From assembly GCA_020284085.1 (NCBI GenBank), contig JACEVL010000835.1, positions 382,501-446,500 on the forward strand: a DNA stretch of 64,000 nt. Direction: 5' to 3'. This DNA comes from Aporrectodea caliginosa. Its lineage: Eukaryota > Annelida > Clitellata > Crassiclitellata > Lumbricidae. Every line of letters begins with the position of its first letter. Positions within the stretch are counted from its first letter, which is position 1. A program made the position numbers and the translations under genes. Under the pieces are notes generated by a model that was not told the DNA's origin, did no database searches, and saw nothing but the letters and a program-made list of their open reading frames with translations. This document shows, in pieces, positions 12,070 to 22,048 of the stretch.

Positions 12070-13566
12070 ATGTTAAGGTATCTTGATAAGGACAATTTGC
12101 TGCCGACTTTTCAATCTGGTTTTCGTAAGGGCCACTCCACGGAGACCCTGTTAGTTCGCCTCCTCTCTGATATCTATGGGGCTATTGATAGGTCGCAGGT
12201 CATCCTCTTAGCATTATTTGCTGTCAGCACGGCGTTTGACACCGTCGATCACGATATCATTCTTAGGCGCCTACATGTATCTACCTCGTTTGACCTTTCT
12301 GGTAACTTTCTTGACTGGATTGTTTCCTACCTCCATCACCGTTCCTTCTCTGTGGTCTACGTGTCTACTAGGACTCCATGTGTTCCTGTCCCGTTTGGCC
12401 TGCCCCAGGAATCTGTGCTGGGCCCTCTTCCCTAATTATATTATTTATACTGCTGATACTGGTCCTCTCCTGGCCTCTTGCTGAGCCTTGCTCTGTGCTG
12501 AACCAATCTTAAGCGGGTGACCTGCAGGCGTTTTTGCACTGTCCTGCGTCAGCAGCCATTACCGAAGCCCGGGCCATGAACCGGGCAATGGAGGCTCTCG
12601 AGGCCTGGATGTCCTCCAATCACCTGCGGCTAAACTCATCTAAGAGCCAGTTCATTTGGCTTGGCAAGCGCCAGCAGCTCGCCAAAATTGATTTGGAGGC
12701 CCTTGCCCAGGAGTTCCCGCAGATTACTTTCTCACAGTGGCAAAGAAATTAATTAATTGATAAATCCAGGCAGGCTATCAACTTTATAAAATAAAATTAT
12801 AGGCGTGTATGTAATGAGATCGACGATCGTCATGAAAACTGCAATCTCTTAGAGAAAATAACATATCCAAAATTAAGTGGCCAAGGGCAGCATTTTGGGC
12901 CGTCGCCCCGGGCGGCATTTCAGCTCCGTACGCCATTGCTTTCTCATCCCTTGTCCGGGACCTTGGTGTCACATTAGACCAAGAACTAACGTTCACGCGG
13001 CATATCAGCCTGCTATGCTGCGATTGTGAATACCAGCTGGCAGCTGCGTCAGCTTAGAGAGGTCTTTAACCTTTAATGCTGCCTTAATGCTTATCCACTT
13101 CGGGTTGGGTGCTTGGTTCGGGTCTTACGCTCGGCGGCATATTGGTTGCATCCCAAGATTCCGCCATGTTACTGACTATATGCGGGATGTCTTGCATTGG
13201 TTTCCTTTTCCACAGTGGATCGCTTACCGGATCTCTTCCTTGGTCTGGCGCTGATGTGGTCTCTGTTTATCTACAGGAGCACCACCCTCAGCATCCAGCA
13301 CCGTGGTTCTCCTCGCTCTTTTAGGCAGGCTGAGGTTCTTGTCTCCCGGTCGCGGACTTATATTCTGCAGCGCCGTGCTTTTTCTGTTGCTGGCCTGCAA
13401 TCTGGAATGGGCTTCATTTGGCACTACGCCTAATGCCGAGAGCCCTTCAGATCACGTTCTATTCTAACTTCAAGACTGTTCGGACTTCGGAGTTGGGTCG
13501 GGTGCGCTCCTAAGTAGATAATCTTGAAGGGACGCTATGCAAATCTCTGTAATGAATGAATGAATC
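12070..13566 (+). mobile_element. 5'-truncated CR1/L2-type LINE inside the hAT relic
   Basis: A reverse-transcriptase relic with motifs in family order: QSGFRKGHSTETLL, then STAFDTVDHDIIL, FLDWIVSYLHHRS and VPFGLPQESVLGPL, then AMEALEAWMSSNHLRLNSSK and VRDLGVTLDQELTF. The catalytic YADD box is not recognisable and several stops and shifts are present. The C-terminal part matches the LINE copies at 58.6 and 60.6 kb. The end is CTTGAAGGGACGCTATGCAAAT plus TGAA repeats. ATAATT at 12,064-12,069 and 13,567-13,572 may be its target-site duplication. A small hAT element interrupts it at 12,735-12,938. Confidence 0.85.
12735..12938. mobile_element. Non-autonomous hAT element (MITE) inside the LINE
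   Basis: This 204-bp segment cleanly splits the LINE frame between ITFS and VRDLGVTL. It is flanked by the 8-bp duplication CTTTCTCA (12,727-12,734 and 12,939-12,946). Its ends are CAGTGGC on the left and CAATGGCGTACGG as the reverse complement of the right, inverted and hAT-like. Removing it with one copy of the duplication restores continuity of the LINE reading. Confidence 0.85.
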
Positions 13567-14079
13567 ATAATTTGCCAAAGAGCTGATGCAAAATGTTATT
13601 ACTTTTAACCAAAAGATTGTCTCCAAAATGGACCATTACAAACCAACAAATAAATTTATTTTCTTATGCTTTAGTTAATTGCTTTGATGAGTCTGTCTGT
13701 TTCTAGTCTACGTTGGTTGCTGGGACTTTGCAGCTGAACCCATTTTAAAAATCAAATTATGAAATTATAATTATAATTTTCCAAAGAACTTATGTAAAAT
13801 GTTATTACTTTGAATCAAAAGTTGGTCTCCAAAATGCACCATTACAAACCCCTAAATGAAAATTTTTCTTACCCTGGGGAGAGGGCACAGCCCCCTCCCC
13901 AGACCCCTCCCCTCAGAGTTCTTCAAAACTGCGTAATTTTTGGAAGACCTGGTTACGCCACTGAGTGACATTGTGGAGGCAGTGGAGGGAATGCCAGTTG
14001 ACCGAATTCCATGCAATGCACTACAAAGCAGGGATTAAAGGAAAGAATCAAAAGAAGGCAGAGACTGCGCTTGATATTA

Positions 14080-14237
14080 TTATTATTTTTTTTTTTTTTA
14101 ATAGGCTGTCTGTTCTGTTAGTAGTTAAGATTTATGTCTTCTGTCATTTGTGTTCATGTTAATTGTTTAATTGTCATAACATGTAAATGTACAGCGCAGT
14201 GCTTTTGTCAGGCGCTTCATTCAAGAAAAGATAGGCC

Positions 14238-14301
<64 letters not shown>

Positions 14302-14338
14302 AAGTAAATAATCTATCATCATCATCATCATCATCTCG

Positions 14339-14384
<46 letters not shown>

Positions 14385-14400
14385 TATTATTATTATTAGG
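14080..14400. repeat. T-tract, (ATT)n and (ATC)n arrays
   Basis: A 13-base T run near 14,087, then an ATT array (14,238-14,300) and an ATC array (14,317-14,385). The text before the ATT array resembles a retroelement 3' end but lacks the exact conserved motif. Confidence 0.9.
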
Positions 14401-14660
14401 ATATATTTATTCATTTATTGGTTCCAAAACAGATAGCAACACCGCTATCTGGTAGCCTACAATGAATAATTTTGAATGATTACTTTTTTAGACCGGGATT
14501 ATGTCTGAGGTTGAACATGACGGGAGCTTCAAAAATACAGCACGGGCATGCAGTGACTGTTACACTGACTCAAAATGTATGAAATTTAGATAGATAACAA
14601 TATTTAACAGGGCAATGCCTTAGTGTGTTAAAGATGAGTTTCTATACAAGGCACGATCGA

Positions 14661-14926
14661 CAAGGCCGTATTTAGGGGGTGTTTTGGGTGTTTAAACACC
14701 CCCGAAATTAAATAATGTATAATATAAATATTGCATTTACTAACATATACGGTGTAAGAACTAAGAGCACTCATGTGAACTTAGATGATGCAGCTCTACA
14801 GTGCTTTGAGAGCTCACAAAGCTCTTCCGAAACCCTTATAGATGGTTGACTTGGTTGCTTGTCACTTGTCAGCTTGTTCAAGAACGAGTAAACACCCCCC
14901 GAAACAAAATCCTGGCTACGGCCTTG
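14661..14926. mobile_element. hAT-type MITE, 266 bp
   Basis: Perfect 8-bp target-site duplication ACGATCGA (14,653-14,660 and 14,927-14,934). Terminal inverted repeats are CAAGGCCGTATTTAGG on the left and CAAGGCCGTAGCCAGG as the reverse complement of the right. A second inverted pair, GGGTGTTTAAACACCCCC, lies just inside the left end. No transposase frame is present, so it must have been moved in trans. Confidence 0.9.
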
Positions 14927-15435
14927 ACGATCGAGGTATTAAATGTCTTTGGTAGGAAGCTCAAAGTTAAGTGAACGTGGTAGCTTATCAGATGGTAATG
15001 ATGCTTGACGACGGGAGGGAAAGTCCATGAAGAACATGGTTGTCGCTCCTGGTAAATGAGGACATAACTAGACTTGGACTAACATTGAAAGGAGCACTGG
15101 ATTGGCAAAATAACTGATGAACATGGCCATCATTTGTTCGCACCCATCGCCGCCAAATGGATGACGTCAGAGACTGATGATGATGCTGCTGACGACGACG
15201 ATATAAATATTACAACAGATTTCATTCTGATCTAACTCATGAAATTCTTTATTAATATCATTATTATTGGCCTTGTTATTCTGTTGTCTGCGCCACCTAC
15301 CGAATGCTTCATAAGAACATCTGTTCTCAAACTTCAATTTCTCATTAAAGTAACCCTCCAAAAATTTGACGTAACGCTCTTCTTTCATTTTAACATCATC
15401 TTCTATCCGACGGTAAGCGAAAATTAAAAAAGTTC

Positions 15436-15507
15436 TCCCTGGCGGGGAATCGAACCCCGGCCGCGGCGGTGAGAGCGCCGAATCCTAACCACTAGACTAC
15501 CAGGGAT
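15436..15507 (-). tRNA. tRNA-Glu-CTC: tRNA-Glu (anticodon CTC)
   Basis: A 72-base gene with a fully paired acceptor stem (TCCCTGG/CCAGGGA). The A box TAGTCTAGTGG and the B box GGTTCGATTCC are intact. The anticodon stem CGGCG/CGCCG encloses the loop CTCTCAC, giving anticodon CTC, and the T stem is CGGGG/CCCCG. It closely matches the animal tRNA-Glu consensus as I know it. The sequence just past the 3' end on this strand reads GAACTTTTTT, a polymerase III terminator. No CCA is encoded, as expected for a eukaryotic nuclear gene. It looks functional, unlike the tRNA-like SINE heads elsewhere in the window. Confidence 0.95.
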
Positions 15508-16279
15508 TAGATGTATAGTCAGCTCTTACAACGCCACTTAAAACAAAGCACATAGCCTACGTATGCAGAATCCGGGAAACTCGAGCCCTCCCTCTCCTGT
15601 ACGCATGTGTACTTTTCACACACCCACCTATAATATATATATCCTGAAAGTATCCTTGTGAGTATTTAAAAACTTAATACAACTTGGTGAACTAGTCTCC
15701 ATAATAAGTGCGTCCACTGAACATCTGGTGTAGGCCCTACTAAGTCTAATAATAGACCAATCTACAGACTGATAAAGTAGGAACAGACCTCCGTACCGTA
15801 GGCCCAGCTGAGTAAACGTTGGGCTTCGAAACTTTACTCCGCTGTAGACAGCAGTATGAAAGCAATTTCCATTTCAAGTATACAGCACCCATAAAAGCAG
15901 GCAGTGTGCTTCAAATAAACATATTTTGCTGGACAGTAAAGCCTTTCTAAAGGATGTACAGTGGCTTGCAGCAAGACAATTCATGTGTTATATATATTGT
16001 ACTCTAAGTCTTGACCCTACTTACAAACTACTGGACGCCAAATCAAGTAGGCTACAGCAATTGCCAAAAAAGCTGTACAAGATAACTTGTTAATATCTAC
16101 CCATTTCCATGGAAACAAGGTGGTATTAATCGTATTATAATATGTTTACTTTCTAAATTAAGTTAGACTTAGAATCTCTGGCTGAATTATATCACTAGGC
16201 TCATCTTTGCTGTAACTACGGGTATCACAAGATCATGACAAGATACTTTGTGCAATATAATAATGACACTATTGTAGTC
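15508..16279. other. No gene recognised
   Basis: AT-rich intergenic sequence upstream of the tRNA gene. No supported exon. Confidence 0.4.
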
Positions 16280-16772
16280 ATTCGATTAATTACATTTTAA
16301 GTCATTAGATTAAATTACATTTTAAGTCATTAGATTATATTACTTTTTAAGTCATTAGATTAAATTATGTTTTAAGTCATTACATTAAATTATGTTTTAA
16401 GTCATTAGATTAAATTATGTTTTAAGTCATTAGATTATATTACTTTTTAAGTCATTAGATTAAATTATGTTTTAAGTCATTAGATTAAATTACGTTTTAA
16501 GTCATTAGATTAAATTACGTTTTAAGTCATTAGATTAAATTATGTTTTAAGTCATTAGATTAAATTACGTTTTAAGTCATTAGATTAAATTATGTTTTAA
16601 GTCATTAGATTAAATTATGTTTTAAGTCATTAGATTAAATTACGTTTTAAGTCATTAGATTAAATTATGTTTTAAGTCATTAGATTAAATTATGTTTTAA
16701 GTCATTAGATTACATTTGGTTTTAAGTCATTAGATTAAATTATGTTTTTAGTCATTAGATTAAATTCCGTTT
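16280..16772. repeat. 25-bp AT-rich minisatellite, about 20 copies
   Basis: Head-to-tail copies of a 25-base unit built around TTTTAAGTCATTAGATTAAA. Nearly all variation falls at a few positions, for example TATG, TACG or TACT before the T run. The interior is highly uniform and the edge copies are more diverged. There are no unique spacers, so this is not a CRISPR-like array. Confidence 0.95.
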
Positions 16773-19334
16773 TCTGCACAACACTTCATATTCTGGCACA
16801 ATGGTGCATCTCATGCAAGACATTCTTCAGAGAATTAGGACTTGTAGATTTTGCAATCTCTGAGATTACAAGAAAACAGACATCAACCAGAAATTGCCTG
16901 TTCATTCATGTTTTATAAACATTCTTTACATAAACAGCAACAGCTAAAAGAACAGAAAAGATGTGACATCTTAGAAGTGGATTTACAAAATGAGAACTTG
17001 CAGAATTACTGCTGTTGCTAATCATCACATATTGCAATAACTGTCATAATCACATATCTCATTATGATTACGATGATTATCATTAATACTTCAGCTAGAT
17101 GTGTTAAAATGTGTTCTGTAAGGAAATGAAAAAGTCCAGAAAAATTATTATTTTGGAATGTTTCCAAACTAAGGTTTAGCTATTTATTAATTTTACTCCC
17201 AATGTAGGTATGATCCATTAGGAATTACAGAAAATCATATATGGAAAACTAAATGCTTGGATAAGATAAAGTTGCTTGTCAAACTACTTATTATTACTAG
17301 CAATAGTAGTAATTTATAATGATTTAATATTAAATATCGGTAAAGGATTTAATAAAATACTTGAAATTAAAATTTCAGTACTTGAGAAAACACAAGTATT
17401 TAATAAAACACAAGCATTTAATCAAACACTGATTACCTGATACTGATTGAAACTTGCTCTACACAAAATTACTTTGTACTGACTAGAACATACAAGCACA
17501 TCGACAGAAACATTGCAACGTAAGTACCAAATACTGACTAAACAATAATCTGCATAATGTATTTGATTAAACTTTAAAAAGTACTCAATACTGGCTATAT
17601 TGTTTCAACAAAATGATTTGAAAGATACTCGAGAATAACACAAGTACTTCAAAGACTGTCTTTTTACACAAGTACGTGAAAGTGCTAGGTAAATCACGCA
17701 AGTACTCAATACTACGTTATTTCAGCATAAGTAATTACAGAAATCATAGTACTTGACAACATAAGCACTTAACTAAAACCCATTGCACTTAAACTAACAA
17801 AAATACAAAGTGCAAGTAGCTGCTAAGACATAGTCACCCAGTACTGGCCAAAAATTATTCAAAATTACGAAGACAAAGATCATTTTACACCTTCATATTT
17901 TAATACCAGTAACAACATTTTCAAACACGAAAGTTTGTCATTTAATCTTGAACAACAAAACAAGTCCATAACTTTTAAGCCTGGTCAACTCAAGACTAGT
18001 ATTTCACTTTAAAAATGAATTATAGAAGTTAATTTCTCTACTAAATTTGGCTCTACACTGAAATTCTTAAATATCAAGCAAAGACGTTAAAACAGACTTA
18101 TACTAAATAAAAGATTGGTCCTTAATTTCTCCCACAAAATAGTCCAATATCAAATTAAATTTAAAAGACTAGTCTTAATTTTTCACTATTCTTCATCAAA
18201 AGTTTACCTTATTCTACTCAATACCCCAATACAGCTAGCCCTAAGTTTTCTCTCACAAAGTTAGTCCATCGGTTTCAAACTTCTCTAAGATCTGATTCTT
18301 CAAGATAAAAATTGGAGAATTACTTTTGTGTATAAAAACAAATCAAGTCAGCTGGGATCGGTGCAGCTAAATATAAGCTAAACATAGCAAACATAAAAAT
18401 GTCCAAACATTGTACCAGGAAGTTCATTTATCAAGTAAGTAATATCATGACGAATAAGGTCCACAGTTATCAATATCGTATCATAAACTGCAACAATTGA
18501 GGCATTTTACATCATTGTAGCAAATCACAAAATCAAGTGAGACAGAAAATCTTGACATATGCTTAATCACGTAATTAATTAATTGCTATGTTCAAATTGC
18601 AAATCTGCACATCGGAGAAATGCTTACACCCAAAACAAATTGGTAAAATTTTATTTGTAAACAAACTTTAAAATATTTACAGTTTATCATGAACTAAACA
18701 CGCGCCGTAAAAATTTCCATTTTCAATTAAGATATATTCCAAATTTTAAAAGAAAAATTCAAGGCTGAAAATGGAAATTATTTACAGCATCATAAAAAGT
18801 ACAAAAGCGACGTCAATAAATGTGAACTGTAGTTGAAGTACCGTCTCAAAAATCACAGCATTGGCATTAATTATTAAAAAGTGCAAAGTTTCGCATATTA
18901 GCAATTGTGTAGCATCTTTTTAACGCATCAACAAAACAACTGACAAACAAATTTGTTTAAAGCAACAGATCTATATATAGAGAGATCAGAAGACTAGTTT
19001 TTTGTGTGCAAGGTAAATGCAAGTTGTAACTGAATGAGATAACAAACACCTTTGTTTCTCAAATATCTACTTCACAAAGGTATTATCAACTGTTAAGTAA
19101 ATCAGTATTTACACAGCACGTCATAAAATTACCAAAGAGCTTGAGCTAGTCGAATTTCTGTGATTTTGTTTACTTGCAAGAACTGGTTTTTTTATTTTAT
19201 TTTATGGAAAAACACATCCAGAGAGGCTAACAAAGTGGAAGACTAGTTTCTTGGGACATTCAGTGCATACATCATTTACTGCCAACTGGTAGATGATACA
19301 GTGCCATGTAAGTATCTCATAAAAGCACTTTTAC
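16773..19334. other. AT-rich region, no gene recognised
   Basis: About 2.5 kb of strongly AT-rich DNA. Between 17,340 and 17,800 words like AGTACT and CAAGTA recur without a clear period. No open frame over about 60 codons and no splice-flanked exon were found. Confidence 0.4.
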
Positions 19335-19505
19335 CTTGTTACCTTGTGCTGTCAGTTCCTGGAACTCTAGCGACCTTCATGATCAAGCCTCTCCATTTCC
19401 TTCTGTCCGCCGTCGCATCTCTCAGTTCTGCCAAATTCATTCCAGTTGTTTCATGTATCTCGTCCATCCACTTTTTCCTTGGTCGTCCTTGTTGTTGCTA
19501 AAAGC
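19335..19505 (-). mobile_element. LINE fragment (C-terminal end of polyprotein)
   Basis: The minus strand reads GRPRKKWMDEIHETTGMNLA followed by ELRDATADRRKWRGL. This is the Arg/Pro, Trp-rich C-terminal signature of many non-LTR retrotransposon polyproteins. The frame is open for about 50 codons and has no intact upstream part. The open frames on the plus strand are shadows. Confidence 0.75.
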
Positions 19506-21159
19506 ACTTACTAAATAATATTCTTAAAGTTCATTAGAACACAAATAATGCTCAGGTAACTAAGCATTATATGTCACCGCTGGTGGACACATACACACAA
19601 ACATCCCAACTAATGAACAACAGCAGGAGTTCACAGTTAACATCATATTCAGAGTTCATAAACCGGGTAAACCTTATCTTGCACGTCTTATGGCTCAACA
19701 AGGAACTGTTTACCTCACCGATATCCTTCCATTTCAAGGACAGGATGTAAAGGTGAAAGTCAATGTTTGCAATTGAACTGCATATATACTAAGTAAGAGA
19801 TAGCCATCTCTTACTGCACAGGGACCTTGAATGTGTTATGGGGGTCAGCAACCACTGACTGTGGGGTACAGCCTGCTGAGCCTACTCCGTTTAACAATCC
19901 TGAATACGATGCTGTGCACTGTTATCGCAACTCGGATAAAGGGGCGGGATAAGGTCAGGTAAAAACCATCGAATTTTGTCACCAAGCCAACTTAATCAAA
20001 TGGAGTCAACAAAGAATCAACAAAACAAATGAAGTATAAAATAAATACTACATTAATAAACAAACATGCAAAATAAACAAACATGCAAATAAATAGTAAA
20101 ACAACAACAAATGAGAATCTGGACCATGAAAATGTGCTAATTCATAAATAACATAAATAACATTAAAAAGTAACAGAGCAAACTTGATACAGCAAAAAAT
20201 AAATAAACAATATATAAATACGTACAAATTAAGGTTTAATAATGTGATGGGTCAAGACAGTCATTCAAAGTTGCACGACCCAAACAGGAATATTTAATTA
20301 TCATCACATGGGTCACCATAGAAGAAGCGGAGGGCTTAAACCATCATATCACTCTCCGTCTTTACCACTGACAGGTTGAGGTAGCTTCGTAAAACATTTC
20401 CTTCTTTTGGAAGATTGTCTTTTTGGAAGATTGCTCATAGGCATCAAAAGAATTCAACAAGTGAAAAATCACATGGTAAATTTTAAAATTAAACTCACAA
20501 AACTCATCAATAACATATCCAGTATTATCCAACTACACATCATTTACTATATATATTATAATATATATATATATATTTATTTATATATATTATATACATA
20601 TATATACATACATATATATATACACATATACACACACATATATAGTAAATGCATAGAATGTGGTATATACCAATCAAAGACAGACTGTATGTACAAGCAT
20701 TGGTAAATTTATGAATTTATTTACAGCCTCCAACAGAAAAATTCTTCAGAGTTAAGAGCCTGACAGTTGTAAAAACAACCAAGACAGCCCTCAAACTGAT
20801 GCTAACATGCCGTGTGCTAAACCACCAAATTTCTGACTTCTTCAACTATGACTAGACTTTTCCAATGGATAGTATTCAAACTGAACTCAAACTGACGCCT
20901 CAAGTTTTACGTTAATGGCACTTTAGAAGTCGACACATTAGGTCACGTTAAGTGCTGTCTTTCGATCTGGCTTTTCCAATGGATTATGAGTCTTGATTGC
21001 AATTTCACTCTAATGCCTCTTCTAAATGCACCTAACACCTCGACGAATAGTCTGGACTTGCGTCATCTTCTACCAATGAGGGACTGCTCAGTGGCAGCAT
21101 CATCACGTGCTGTCACCTGTCATCTCTCCAGAGACTCTGAACATCCATGCCATCTGTCA
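19506..21159. other. No gene recognised; TA-rich tract 20,545-20,645
   Basis: AT-rich intergenic DNA with a TA/TATACA tract. It lies downstream of the SLCO-type gene and could include distal 3' UTR, but no polyadenylation site can be assigned with confidence. Confidence 0.4.
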
Positions 21160-21365
21160 ACTGTCGATGTGAATCCATTGGTTGGCTCCACAAGTGTGCG
21201 TGGGCCTGCCATTGGTGACTCCTCTAGATTACCGTGCATTGCTTTTGCTACCTGATGCAATAATCTAGTAGCAAATGACAATTAACATCGTATAGGCTAG
21301 CGCAGAGAAATCGCTTCTGTGAGATACTAAAAATGTGCTATATTAAATGTCTGGATACATACAAG
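21160..21365 (+). repeat. Dispersed repeat, copy 2 (see 6,340-6,610)
   Basis: Reads GGCTCCACAAGTGTGCGTGG then GGTGACTC, and later ATTAAATGTCTGGATA, collinear with the copy near 6.4 kb. The segment between the shared blocks is shorter here. Confidence 0.55.
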
Positions 21366-21689
21366 CGACAATCAACCGATGTCTTGGATATTATGATAAC
21401 GAGATCATAAAAGTCGTTAGATTACGTTAGAAATTTATTGCATTCTATCGTGAATATCCGTTGCAGGATGAAAACGGTTGGCTGTGTGAACGACCAATGT
21501 ACAATGAAAACATCAAGGCCTTTTGTGTAAAACAGGGATGTCAAAGAGCAGGCCCGCGGCCCATTTCTGACCTGCCGACGAAACGTTTAAAGACCTTTAT
21601 ACAACAAATGGGCTACATGTATCAATCAAGCCAAATATTTCGTAACAGACTGCAATAAGTTTCTGACACAATGCGATCAAAAGACATCG

Positions 21690-22035
21690 GAAACAGGTTG
21701 TTACCAGTCTACAAAAGATCGTAACTGGCCTACAACAGCTCTACATGTATAACAGGTGAACAGGTATACAATCGAGTAGACTGCAACAGACTTATATGAA
21801 TTGGCAACACAGCTATAACATGTTATAGTACAGCACAGTGCAACAGGCCTATAAAAGATTGCAAAAAGTATATAAGAGATCATCTAAATCAGTTTTTGAC
21901 AGCTCTAAGACAGACATGCCTACGACTGATTGCAACACCACTACGAAGTTTGCAACAGGTAGGTAACAGTTTATGACAGGCTTTAAGAGATTGCAAATAG
22001 TCTTGGACGCATCGTAACAGCTCTACGAAAGATCA
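21690..22035. repeat. Degenerate short tandem repeat next to the transporter stop codon
   Basis: Words such as CTACAAAAGATCG, CTATAAAAGATTGCAA, GATTGCAACA and CAGGTAGGTAACAG recur about every 20-35 bases. The array is heavily diverged. It begins some 15 bases past the SLCO-type stop codon on the minus strand, so it probably lies in that gene's 3' UTR. Confidence 0.4.
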
Positions 22036-22048
22036 GCCTTGCATCGCA

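Larger units (their letters stand above)
11474..13963 (+). mobile_element. hAT-family DNA transposon relic (interrupted by a LINE)
   Basis: The element is bounded by a perfect 8-bp target-site duplication, AGTGACAT (11,466-11,473 and 13,964-13,971). Its ends are inverted, CAGGCGCGTAAC on the left and CAGTGGCGTAAC as the reverse complement of the right. Eight-base duplications with CAG...GCG ends are the hallmark of hAT elements. Between 11,730 and 12,063 broken frames resemble the DUF4371-type part of ZMYM1-like hAT transposases, for example RKTQYISQLIQ, FDASTEHADIGQLIRYVDS and TLDTTGETIATLVKQQLYEV. A stop codon and missing C-terminal parts show it is dead. An 85-bp segment is duplicated inside (about 13,567-13,652 and 13,772-13,856). 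Confidence 0.85.

Noticed and set aside
16280..16772. A CRISPR-like array
   Set aside because: Direct repeats of 25 bp without unique spacers, in an animal-type genome.
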